Shown piece by piece: positions 45,901 to 54,834 of a stretch of DNA of 64,000 nt. The stretch is from Gordius sp. MW1 (taxonomy: Eukaryota; Nematomorpha; Gordioida; Gordea; Gordiidae), in the NCBI GenBank assembly GCA_964036665.1, contig OZ038533.1, forward strand, positions 11,988,413-12,052,412, read 5' to 3'. The position numbers and the translations under genes are program-made. The stretch's first letter is position 1; every line of letters starts with the position of its first letter. Below the pieces are notes generated by a model, which worked only from the letters and a program-made list of their open reading frames with translations, was not told the origin of the DNA and did not search any database.

Positions 45901-48274
45901 AGGAGTGAAAATATCTTGGTTTTTGTTTAAACTTGTTGACGATCCGTCACATGATTTGAGGAACATAGCCATTATATCAACATCGTCTCTAAATAGATCA
46001 AATTCAGGATTTAGCATTAGGATGGAGCTGACACTGTTATATCCCATAAGAAGCATAATGCACATTTCTTCACAAAGGGTTTCCATGAGCGCCGCAGCAT
46101 ATACAGGTGCGTATTCTTTAACAAATGTAGCAATCTAGTGAATTTAATAAACAAAAGTTAATAAGTTGTGCTAACATGGGCGTAGCCAGGGGGGGCAGCC
46201 CCTACCCCCCCCCCCCCCCCAATGCAAAAACCCTTAAGAATTAAAAAAAAAATTACGTTTTGCCCCCCCCCCAATCCAAAATCTAGCTACGCCCATGTGT
46301 GCTAATCTGCCATTTCTAAAAATATTTTATGAATTATAGGCTAGCTAATTAAAATGGATATTTTAAAATGAATAGTGTTTTGGATAAGGCAGGAAGGGGC
46401 CGCTCTCCCCCTATGAAATCTTATTTAGATTTAAATCATTTTGCCCTATGAAAATTTTTATCCAACTTTATGGCCCACTTTAATCCAAATCCTAGGTGCG
46501 TGAATTAAATAGAGTTTAGTTTGCCTGCGGATGTTTAGCTCAATACGCTTCTCCTACTCTTTCAAGAATCAATTAGGCCGTATAACACAATTCTTTTAAT
46601 TTTAACAAAATATCTATTGCATAATAAATTAAGACGCAGTTAAAATTAGGCAAACAAATTGCAAGCCTTTTTTGAAGGAAAAATATATATTTCAAAGCAC
46701 AAAACATATTTAAAAAGGAATATTTATATAAGCCTACATTTTTAGGATTCGTTCTTAGTTTTATTAATAAATAATAAACCCCAAACCCCAAAAATATTAA
46801 TAAAAATTATCAACGGAGTAATTTGCGGAAAGCGTAATATTTTACGAGGTTTTGCGAATATTTTAAATGAATGCTTTTTTAATGCTTCTTTTATAAAAAT
46901 CCTATGAAGATCTGCATTTAAGAACGTAGAAACAGCGGTCATATAGATGATTAAATATAACAATTAATTTGTTGGAAATATCTAAGCAATAAAACTTACA
47001 TTAAACTCTACCATCCAACGTTGAAATTTGCCTACGTCGAAATATAGTCCAGCCCGTTCGCTTTTGCTGATCTTAAAGTTGTCCGAACTAACGGCGTAAC
47101 TAGTTACCGCCTTGGCACAATTTGAAATGCAAATTTCTTTCAAATATACTGTAGGGATCATAATCTTAATGGCAGATATGAGTTCTAATTTTGTACATTT
47201 GTGAAAACGAGAACTCAACCTTTGTATAAGTTGAGCCAATTTTAGCCAAACGTGGCTCAGGAGGTGAGATAGTTGATGGAAAAATGGGACATCTAATAAA
47301 TCGGATAAATCGCTCGGTGATTTGCGAGATAAGGATATCGATTTCGGAAAACGGGGGAATTTTAGGGAATATGATTTAGGTGCTAAGGTCGTGGTTGTAC
47401 AAAACCGATGTAACAAGTAACAACGCACTTTAGACTGGGGACGCAAAAGAAACCGACAAATATCCTTTACCGTCCAAGGAATGTTTAGCGTTTGATTTAA
47501 ACCTATAACCGAATGCGGAAAAAGTCCACCTATTTTTTCCACTTGACATATAAAACAAACTAGCTCTTCGCCATCTGCCAGACTTTCGACAGAATTTTGC
47601 GCAAAACTAATAGTTGAAAAATTGAAAGTTGGAGAATTTGAATTAGATAAATCATCTTTTTGGGTAGTATGTTTGGAAGTTGAAGCATCAAATGACTCAA
47701 AATCATTGATAGGCTGTGTTGACGATATGTTTTCCTCGAGATTCATATTAGAACCTAATTCCAAATGACACTCAGACGCATCTTGAAAATTTGATATTGT
47801 TATCCCTTGATTAATTGATTTTAATGTGTGATCATCGATATTCAAATAATGGCAAGCGATATTGACCGTGGTGTTTAAGCTAACACTTTGCCTCAAAGGG
47901 GAATGTTGAATTTCGCCTCGGGCGGTAAAGCTATTAGAGGCTTCATCAATTATGCCTGATGTGCTTGGCACTTTTTTTAAACGGTCCGAAAAAGCCCTTC
48001 TAAAACTGGTCTTTTCGCCATTGTTGTTAGTAGTATTTTCGGTGTTGATTGATAAAAGATTACTGAATGTTTTTTGGTTTATGGTATTGGTGCCTTTTTT
48101 AATGGGCACATTATCTTTAAAGCTGTTGTTGGAAGACGATGATAAAGACGATTGATACGGCTTGTTAAAAAACTTTTCTCGGGCACCAATTATACAATTT
48201 TTAAAACATGTTTCAATTCCTTTTTCATCGTCTTGTGATTTCCCCGGAGTCAAAAAAGAGGTTAGGCGGCTCAT
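30720..48274 (-). CDS. ABTB2/3: ABTB2/ABTB3 (BTBD11)-type ankyrin-BTB protein
   Basis: Sixteen exons on the minus strand: 48274-47000, 46134-45750, 45683-45438, 44680-44128, 43190-43026, 42754-42514, 38888-38796, 38702-38589, 38546-38450, 38359-37370, 37283-36993, 36931-36714, 36284-36104, 35893-35706, 35654-35469 and 30968-30720. All phases match and the total is 5,472 nt, giving 1,823 residues. Order is histone-fold region, helical middle, ankyrin repeats, LSLEEILAEG segment, BTB, then C-terminal helical tail, as in vertebrate ABTB2/BTBD11 (about 1,000-1,100 residues). The extra length is low-complexity Ser/Asn/Pro inserts, mainly in exons 1, 4 and 10. Human relatives are linked to postsynaptic scaffolding and CUL3-type ubiquitination, but function here is inferred from family only. 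Introns host several transposons. Confidence 0.93.
31068..34707. mobile_element. 3.6 kb inverted repeat with CCAAT-array arms
   Basis: It begins AACTCGGGCCTTCGGCCCTCG and ends with the reverse complement (CGAGGGCCGAAGGCCCGAGTT). Next inward on each side are a purine/pyrimidine tract, TTGCTATGCAATTTATGGGC, a short GGCAAAATGTAAT repeat, and arrays of a unit of about 120-130 bp with GGCCAATGGTCATTTTTTTC plus CCATTGGTCAGCAGCCAG. The centre near 32880-33170 holds single-copy sequence. All open frames in it are repeat translations. A second, one-armed copy is at 49748-52820. Confidence 0.88.
34708..35429. other. ABTB intron remainder with MITE copy
   Basis: A CATGGGCGTAGCC-family MITE occupies about 34790-34952 (GTGTAGCCAGG, G-run, then TGCTGGCTACGCCCATG). 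Beyond it I see no repeat or gene. Confidence 0.65.
35469..35893 (-). other. ABTB exons 14-15: BTB/POZ domain
   Basis: Exon 14 (35893-35706) reads DPCYVNSSELSDISFLVEGQ, then IFYGHKIILVNSSPRFKAML. Exon 15 (35654-35469) reads VIMEFLYSGKIDSIVNQSLN and LMAASNFFLLDGLQRECEIL. This is a complete BTB fold with the SDISFLVEG, HKIIL and SPRFKAML signatures of the family. Confidence 0.96.
36104..37283 (-). other. ABTB exons 11-13: linker to BTB
   Basis: Exon 11 (37283-36993) contains YLTLEEILAEGYMPPGPSSP, then ARVLMEALYHAAESGHVEIC. Exon 12 (36931-36714) begins GIPWNLHIWIKCLLNVYDD, matching vertebrate GVPWTLHTWLESLR. Exon 13 (36284-36104) contains VSRIISTCYTSGIKSNED. The exon 11 acceptor was chosen as CCACAG/TG because it alone keeps the frame. 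Confidence 0.88.
37370..38888 (-). other. ABTB exons 7-10: ankyrin repeats
   Basis: Exon 7 (38888-38796): SPLMYSTIEGNISIIKTLLS. Exon 8 (38702-38589): HWTALSFAVMFTHYNVVE. Exon 9 (38546-38450): LLLENGANVEGGIKFGEELC, then ETPLQLASAA. Exon 10 (38359-37370): GYLGMVSLILAKGGDPYLCT, then SHAPFILAASHGRLDVLKKL and DILSLEEILAEG. Exon 10 also carries two long Ser/Asn-rich inserts absent from vertebrate relatives. The repeats match the BTBD11 ankyrin region in order. Confidence 0.93.
38889..39668. other. ABTB intron, no gene seen
   Basis: AT-rich intronic sequence between exon 7 and the hAT-like insertion. There is a C-run near 39402. The open frame at 39480-39668 has no recognisable motif. Confidence 0.4.
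39669..42447. mobile_element. 2.8 kb hAT-like nonautonomous element
   Basis: The ends are CAGAGACCAGATTGCCCGG on the left and AAATCTGACCTCTG on the right, forming the inverted pair CAGAG(A/G)(C/T)CAGAT. Subterminal regions are rich in GGGCGGGCCCGG. The flanks share only ACTAG (39664-39668 and 42448-42452), so the expected 8-bp duplication is not intact. No transposase frame is present. It carries the minisatellite at about 40480-41235 and lies in the 3.6 kb ABTB intron 6. Confidence 0.68.
40480..41235. repeat. ~133-bp minisatellite
   Basis: The motif GGATAGGCTTATAAACATAG recurs at about 40514, 40661, 40794, 40927 and 41051, with a degenerate sixth copy near 41185. Spacing is 147, 133, 133 and 124 bp. 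Each unit also contains ATAATGATCATTAGCTCAAG and CCCTTAGGTTATTATAAAT. The middle copies are nearly identical. Confidence 0.9.
43510..43823. mobile_element. 314-bp inverted-repeat element with 9-bp TSD
   Basis: Left arm 43510-43578 and right arm about 43754-43823 are reverse complements over ~69 bp with about two mismatches (terminus GGCCAATGTTACACGATCC). Perfect 9-bp direct repeats TAAACCCGA flank it at 43501-43509 and 43824-43832. The loop contains GGGTTAGGGTTAGG and a small hairpin (TTTGTGTTTTTC to GAAAAACACAAA). Long arms and a 9-bp duplication suggest a Mutator-like MITE. Confidence 0.88.
44752..45366. mobile_element. piggyBac-type MITE (TTAA-flanked)
   Basis: 615 bp starting CCCTCGAGAGTATTCGTGGG and ending GAATACTCTCGAGGG, with TTAA on both sides (44748-44751 and 45367-45370). 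The 15-bp terminal inverted repeat is perfect. Subterminal copies of GTGGGGTA plus TACCCCAC plus AATACTCTC occur three times. CCC(T) ends and a TTAA target are the piggyBac signature. No transposase is present. It sits in the ABTB intron between exons 3 and 4. Confidence 0.9.
46175..46297. mobile_element. 123-bp hAT-type MITE with perfect 8-bp TSD
   Basis: CATGGGCGTAGCCAGGGGGG to AGCTACGCCCATG, flanked by TGTGCTAA on both sides (46167-46174 and 46298-46305). This is the best preserved member of the CATGGGCGTAGCC family in the window. It is in ABTB intron 1. Confidence 0.9.
47000..48274 (-). other. ABTB exon 1: histone-fold N-terminus
   Basis: Starts MSRLTSFLTPGKSQ. The first ~300 residues are Ser/Asn/Thr-rich. 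The last third contains LLSHVWLKLAQLIQRLSSRF, then HKCTKLELISAIKIMIPTVY, closely matching the VAHVW-HSLSQLVQRLN-KYHKCTRLEVQSALRLVLP histone-like helices of human BTBD11. It ends KFQRWMVEFN at a GTAAGT donor in phase 0. The start ATG is the first in a long open frame; no promoter is identified. Confidence 0.9.
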
Positions 48275-49552
48275 TATAACACTAAATAGATTTGAGGTGT
48301 TGAATTCGAAAAAAATATATAAAAATTAATAAGATCGTAATAGGCTTTACCGAAGGATTTCGACAAAAATCGATAAATGTGGGCGGGATCGGTGGGATGA
48401 TAAAAAATCGATAAATTGCCAGTGAATGTTGCTACATAATATAAAATGTACAACGTGTTTCACATCAAACAATGGATAAAATTCAAGGTCGAATCCAACA
48501 TTAATTTTTTATGTTTGTTCTTGGTTTTACATTTGTAAAACTATTAGAGAATTTAAATTATATTAATTGAAACGACCTTAGTGTTAATATGTAATCATTT
48601 TTATTAATAATAAGTTGTTGGGGCGCATGGTTAATTAATATTCAATTAATTTACAGCTTTTCCAATCAGAGCTATAGAACTTGTTGATATTCTTCGGTGC
48701 TGCACGGGACACCCGATGGGTTGAGCTTTGGTAGACATTTTATAAAAGGGTCGGGCTCGAGTTTAAAAAAATAATTTTGAGTTTCGTTCGGATTACAACA
48801 AATTGACTTCACAGAACTCTGTTAAATCATTGCTAACTAAATGATTTTGTAATAATGCTGCGCTGCGTTTAACATATTTCTCGATCTAAAATTGGGGTTG
48901 GATCGAGTTGAGGCTGAAATTTAAAAAAATCTCTAAGCGGGAGGGTTTGATTTGAAATTTAAAAATTTTGTAAGGTCAGGTCCGGGCTACAAATATTGCC
49001 TTTGCAAGACGCTATACTCCTTGATCATGGACTATATTAACAATATCATTTAAGGTTTTTGCAAAAATGGCGATCATTACTACTGTTGAAATTCTTCAAA
49101 ATCAGATGGAATTATAATTATTTTAATTATTAGCCCAAGTGCTAAAAACAAAAGTAACTTTATTAAACAATTTTTTGATTTTTTAAACCTGGGGCCAAAC
49201 AAATTAGGGTCTTAAAAATCCTAAAAACCATGATATTTCATACCTCTTATCATTTTAAGGCTTAAAATGTTATTGAATTTAAGTACGGAGGCGGGCACCT
49301 TTCGACGATTTGAAGTCCTGTTTACCCCATCAAACCGTGCGGGAGTCATTTATAACTTTTAATAGATATTTTAATTTTGGATTAAATTCTGAAAATGATA
49401 AAAAGGTAATTAGATAGCAATTAATACAATAAAATAAGTCTTTTTTTATATTACTAAGGGCCGGGAATAATGATGGGAATAATGTATTATTAAATCCAGT
49501 TATAGGGTATATTAGTGTGCTAAATGCTGATGATCTTCTGTGGTAATTTCGC
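48275..49552. other. Region upstream of ABTB
   Basis: It should contain the ABTB promoter, but I cannot point to one. Parts (around 48700-49000) resemble decayed GGGC-rich hAT-type termini (GGGTCGGGCTCGAG, GGTCCGGGCTAC). The open frame at 49330-49554 has no recognisable motif. Confidence 0.35.
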
Positions 49553-49747
49553 ATAGCAACCAGAGACCAGAGAAGCTCAGTCCGGCCCGCTACCCGACCA
49601 GGTAACTGTGCTTAATTTAAATTTTCGCGCCCGGGCGGGCGCCATAACAAGATTGGCAATTCGGGCCTAATGAGATTCTTTTGTACAGTGGCTTATATTT
49701 TGTGTATTAGTTTGTCACTTTTTTATTTGATTGTATAATATTTAAAA

Positions 49748-52700
49748 ACTCGGGCCTTCGGCCCTCGTGGGAAGGGGGAGAAGGGAAGGGGAGTAGGGGA
49801 AGGGAAGAGGGGAAGGGAAGAGGGGAAGGGGGAACTCTTCTATACTCCGTATAAACGTAGCATATTTGCTATGCAATTTATGGGCGAGAAAGGTGGGAAG
49901 GGGCGAGAATGCCTATAGGGGGTATTAGATGCAAAATAATTAGTTAATTAGTTATAGGCCCTTGTAGGGGAGGACATAGGGTAATTATCAATGTTAACCA
50001 ATTCAAAAACGAAAAAAAATTTCGATTTATTTGGCCAATGGTCATTTTTTTATTGGTCAGTAGCCAGCGGGCGGTCAAAAATTCATATTATCATTGGTAT
50101 TAACATGAACAAATATTAATTTAATTTAAAAAAATTAAAAAAAAAATTTGTGCCCTCACTGACTTGAACCCCACACCTCCAGTTCACAAGCCGGCGCTAT
50201 AACCACTATACCATGCTGGCTTTAAAATAGTAGAAGTTATTATGTTATTTATATAGATGATGAAATAATAAAGTTGTGTTTTATGTTTAGAAAATCAATA
50301 TATATCGTCGGTCAGTAGCCAGCGGACGGTCAAAAAGTCATATTATCAATGGTATTAACAAAAACAAAAAATTAATTTAATGTAAAAAAAAAATTAAAAA
50401 AAAGTTTTTTTTTAGTTTTAAAAAAGGGCTAAATTCTTAAACTACCAGCCCGATTCGCTCGAAACTTTACCCGTAGGTGCCCAGGGCGGCCGGGGGTAAA
50501 ATAACCTTTTCAGATTCCTAAAATACCTTTTCATTTTAAAAATATCGGACATTTCCCTGCCACACGTGCGGTGTAATATCTATGACACGTAGAAAAATTT
50601 TACTAATTATATAAACTTACGCGCGCCATCTAATAAAGTACAATTCGTGTCTGAGTTTAATAGTAGATTCAATTTAATTAGAAATAACGGGCTATGCTTA
50701 TACCTTTGAAGGAGGTTTCGAATTTTGTGTTAGTTTCTATCGATATATTTTATCGTAAATTAGAATCTAATACCTATATTATTTTTTTAAATATTACTTT
50801 TTAGGTTTTCTATGAAATCACAATCTAATTAAATGAAATATATTAACCCAATAAAAAAATATATATGCATTTATAAGGTTAAAAATATATATTACATAGT
50901 TGGCTGTCTGTTAGACCATCTATAATAAATTTTTAGGTTATATATAAAATTTGGCCAATGGTCATTTTTTTCATTGGTAAGCAGCCAGGACACGGTAAAA
51001 GTGGATATAAATTCATAAGTCAAAAAAAACGAGAAAAAAAAAATTTCGAATCACATTTTGGCCAATGGTCATTTTTTCCATCGGTCAGGAGCCAGCGGAC
51101 GGCCAAAAAGTCATAATAGCAATGGTAGTAACAGGAACAATCATAATAGTCAAAAAAAAACGAAAAAATAAACTCGGATTCACATTTTGGCCAATGGTCA
51201 TTTTTTTCCATTGGTCAGCAGCCAGCACACGGTAAAAGTGGATATAAATTCACAAGAGTAAAAAAAACGAAAAAAAAATTTTCGAATCACATTTTGGCCA
51301 ATGGTCATTTTTTTCCATTGGTCAGCAGCCAGGACACAATAAAAGTGGATATAAATTCATAATAGTCAAAAAAAACGAAATAAAAGTTTTCGAATCACAT
51401 TTTGGCCAATGGTCATTTTATTTCATTGGTCAGCAGCCAGCGGACGGCCAAAAAGTCATAATAGCAATGGTAGGAACAGGAACAATCATAATAGTCAAAA
51501 AAAACGAAAAAAATAATTTCGATTCACATTTTGGCCAATGGTCATTTTTTCCATTGGTCAGCAGCCAGGACACAATAAAAGTGGATATAAATTCATAATA
51601 GTCAAAAAAAACGAAATAAAAGTTTTCGAATCACATTTTGGCCAATGGTCATTTTATTTCATTGGTCAGCAGCCAGCGGACGGCCAAAAAGTCATAATAG
51701 CAATGGTAGGAACAGGAACAATCATAATAGTCAAAAAAAACGAAAAAAATAATTTCGATTCACATTTTGGCCAATGGTCATTTTTTCCATCGGTCAGGAG
51801 CCAGCGGACGGCCAAAAAGTCATAATAGCAATGGTAGTAACAGGAACAATCATAATAGTCAAAAAAAACGAAAAAATAAACTCGGATGCACATTTTGGCC
51901 AATGGTCATTTTTTTCATTGGTCAGCAGCCAACGGACGGCCAAAAAGTCTTATTATCAATGATAGTAACAAGAACAATCATAAAAGTCAAAAAAAACTCC
52001 GGGATTCTAACCCAAAAACTAGTTAAATTGCATAGCAATTAAAAGTAAACAACTTTTATTTATGTTTATTATATAACATTGGTCAGCAGCCAGCGGACGG
52101 CCAAAAAGTCATAATAGCAATGGTAGAAACAGGAACAATTATAGTAGTCAAAAAAAAACGAAAAAAATAATTTCGATTCACATTTTGGCCAATGGTCATT
52201 TTTTTCATTGGTCAGCAGCCAGCGGACGGCCAAAAATTCTTATTATCAATGATAGTAACAAGAACAATCATAAGAGTCAAAAAAAACTCCGGGATTCCAA
52301 CCCCAAAACTAGTTAAATTGCATAGCAATTAAAAAGTAAACAACTTTTATTTATGTTTATTTATAACTAGTTAAATTGCATAGCATTAAAAGTAAACAAC
52401 TTTTATATTTATTATATAACCAAAACTAGTTAAATTGCATAGCAATTAAAAGTAAACAACTTTTATTTATGTTAATTATATAACTAGTTAAATTGCATAG
52501 CACAACTTTTATCTATGTTTATTATATAATAGATAATTTAACAAATCTTATATATAACCATTATATAACACACCGAGGGAGATAGAGATGAGGGGTGGGG
52601 CACCTCTTATGCATAGCAATTAAAAATAACACAGCGAGGGAGATAGAGATGAGGGGTGGGGCACCTCTTTCTCATCCATTAATTTAAAAAAGCGATAACC

Positions 52701-52820
52701 TAATATACCCAATGCAAATAGATAGGGTAACGGACGACGGACGACGGACGACGGACGACGGACGACGGACGACGGACGGACACCAAAAAACGATCCCATA
52801 AATTGCATAGCAATTAATAG
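49748..52820. repeat. One-armed CCAAT-array repeat
   Basis: It starts AACTCGGGCCTTCGGCCCTC and a polypurine tract, then TTGCTATGCAATTTATGGGC near 49866. From 50945 there is an array of GGCCAATGGTCATTTTTT-CCATTGGTCAGCAGCCAG units, then AACTAGTTAAATTGCATAGC units, then an ACGGACG microsatellite (about 52733-52785), ending CCCATAAATTGCATAGCAAT. Unlike the 31068 copy, no mirror-image arm follows. Frames such as 51538-51825 are translations of the array. Confidence 0.82.
50151..50220 (-). repeat. tRNA-His(GTG)-like pseudogene or SINE head
   Basis: The minus strand reads GCCAGCATGGTATAGTGGTT, an anticodon-like loop TTGTGAA (GTG) closed by CCGG/CTGG, and GGGGTTCAAGTC as B-box. The A-box and B-box are good but the T-stem and acceptor stem do not pair, so it is probably not a working tRNA. 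It lies in the left, array-free part of the repeat at 49748. Confidence 0.5.
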
Positions 52821-53051
52821 ATCTTAGTTCTTATCAAATAAAATCGAGAATTAATTTTTTGGGATATGACAAAATTATTACTAAAATTTTGAAATTACAT
52901 TTCAAGTCGGGCAGTTCGGGGAGCTTAAATGAATCGGACTGTCCGGGCGGGAATTTGAAAAAATGTGGGTGAACTTGGAGGGCAATTTAGTCATCGTACC
53001 GGGCCGAGTTTGGCCACAAAAGTTTAATCAAATCTGACCTCTGTTAGCAAC

Positions 53052-54834
53052 TATGCAATTTACCCATAAATGGGTAGCGCGATATAATTTTAACACTACA
53101 AATGAAACGTAATGATCTATGATAATTTTTAATATAAATTGAGCAAATTAATGGAGAAATACGAATATCCCCTCAATAGCATCATTATATATAATTTCAG
53201 TATTAACAAAAGGCAGGGCGTAGCCAGGAGGCGGAAGGGGGGGGGGGGGGGCAGGGGGGGCTGCCCCCCCTCCTAAATTACAAAAAAAAATTCAATGCAT
53301 AAACTTTGAAAAAATTATTTTTTGCCCCTATTTAATTGAACTTTTAAACGTTTCGCTTATAAGCCCGGGCCCGGCCCGCTAATTTTATACAAAGCCCGAG
53401 CCCGGCCCGGGCCCGTAAATTTTTTTTATTTATTTTGTCTAATTTTTTTATTGATATGGTAAACAATATGTATCCGTTAATAATGTTAATATAAATATTG
53501 TAAAAATGATAAATTCATAATTCCCGATCAGATTCTTCTATCTTTTAAGAGGCGACCTACAGGGAAAAATTCTCGTTTACAAGTGGCACTTCGGGATACT
53601 TACCAAGTAGACTTTTAAAACCCTTGTTCAAGGTTATAATGTTTTAATATACTCGGCTTCTTTGCTTTTCCACAATTTCAAATTTTTAGGTTTTTGATAA
53701 CCATGAAAAAATAGTGATATTTTACAAAATTAACTTAAAGAAATAAATTTCAAAATTTGTTTTTACATTTGCTAATGAGTATATATATAAATAATCTTAC
53801 ATAATATTAAATTAATTCACTCAATATTGCTAGAGGGTATTGGGGAGGAAAGGATGGGCAGCTGCCCCCCTCCAAATCCAAGAATTCTTGATATAAAAAC
53901 ATTTTTTGCCCTACTTAAACTGCCCCCCTCTAATTTAAATAGGCTATGCCCATGAGTTCTCGTGTATAAGGGGTTGAGTGAGATAACGATGAATTAATGA
54001 ACTAAGGAAATAAAATTTAACTTACTTTGTTAATTTAATTTACATATAATAATTATAAATTAGAGCATTATAAAAACAACTTCTTTTATGCCAAATCTAT
54101 TTGTTTTTGTCACGGGCTTTTAACAGGCCCTAAGTTTATCTAGGCCCAGACCGAGCCCGTTTAGTTATATTAAGGCCAGTCCAGGCCCGCCCCGTTGTTT
54201 TATTTTTAAGCAGAAGCCCGTCCATGCCCGGCCCGTGCAGGTCTCTAGTTGCCCGTACACTATTATTAAAGCTAATTTTGAACAGAGTAGCAACTTGTGA
54301 TGTGGATATCGAGTCAAACACAAAAAAATAAATTTAAATTTAAGCAGATTATGAAGGGAATGAATGTGACGGACTATAAGAATGTTCCGAAATAAGCGCA
54401 GTACGCGGATCATTGGTATCTGCTTAGCTTAAGCCAGCTAAATTAATTATGATTCCAAGAACTTTTATAAAATTTTAAGCTGTTAAGGCCCGTTTGTGGA
54501 ATTAGTTATGCCCACCCGAGTGCAGAATGTTAAATTTTGTAGTTTCAAAGCCTGTCTGTACTGGGCCCGCCCTGCATGGCCCAGCCCACGGGTCAGGTTT
54601 GGAAGGGCCTATACTTTAAAAAAATAACGGACCATGCCTGGATGAGCGGGAATATAACCTAGTGGACTCGGGATGGGCTTAAATATAAGTAAGGCCCACT
54701 AAAAGACCGTTATATAATCATTTAGAACAGCAAATACACGGCAATTCTACGAATAGAAGAGCCTATGTTCAAGGCTAAAAAACAACACAGGATTCGGGGG
54801 AAGGGTCCTAATGATAAAAAAAGTGTACATGGGT
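53052..54834. other. Transposon debris, no gene
   Basis: Contains a MITE copy starting GGCGTAGCCAGGAGGCGG near 53218, a second MITE remnant ending GGCTATGCCCATG near 53954, and GGGCCCGGGC-rich hAT-type terminal debris at about 53360-53420, 54115-54245 (ending CAGGTCTCTAG) and 54550-54700. Open frames here are short and unrecognised. Confidence 0.6.

Larger units (their letters stand above)
42514..46134 (-). other. ABTB exons 2-6: conserved helical middle
   Basis: Exon 2 (46134-45750) begins IATFVKEYAPVYAAALMETL. Exon 3 (45683-45438) has HLLRKEEMGHLTPNGKV. Exon 4 (44680-44128) has SQFLWTNPNYQINLRLSSFN. Exon 5 (43190-43026) has YRPSLYNWIMTITGFAEHRD. Exon 6 (42754-42514) has CRKLSAFQMLSTNNVDLVPM and ends INQQDLTNIAE, the lead-in to the ankyrin repeats. 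Phases are 1, 1, 2, 2, 0 and agree. Confidence 0.88.
49561..53043. mobile_element. hAT-like element carrying a CCAAT-array repeat
   Basis: The left end is CAGAGACCAGAGAAGC and the right end is AAATCTGACCTCTG, the same termini as the 39669 element. Flanks are ATAGCAAC (49553-49560) and TTAGCAAC (53044-53051), 7 of 8 identical, consistent with an 8-bp duplication. About 49748-52820 inside it is a one-armed copy of the repeat at 31068-34707. The reading is a nested insertion or a composite. Confidence 0.72.

Noticed and set aside
45377-46138. Plus-strand open frames 45377-45739 and 45818-46138
   Set aside because: They are antisense to ABTB exons 2 and 3, which carry the conserved sequence on the minus strand.
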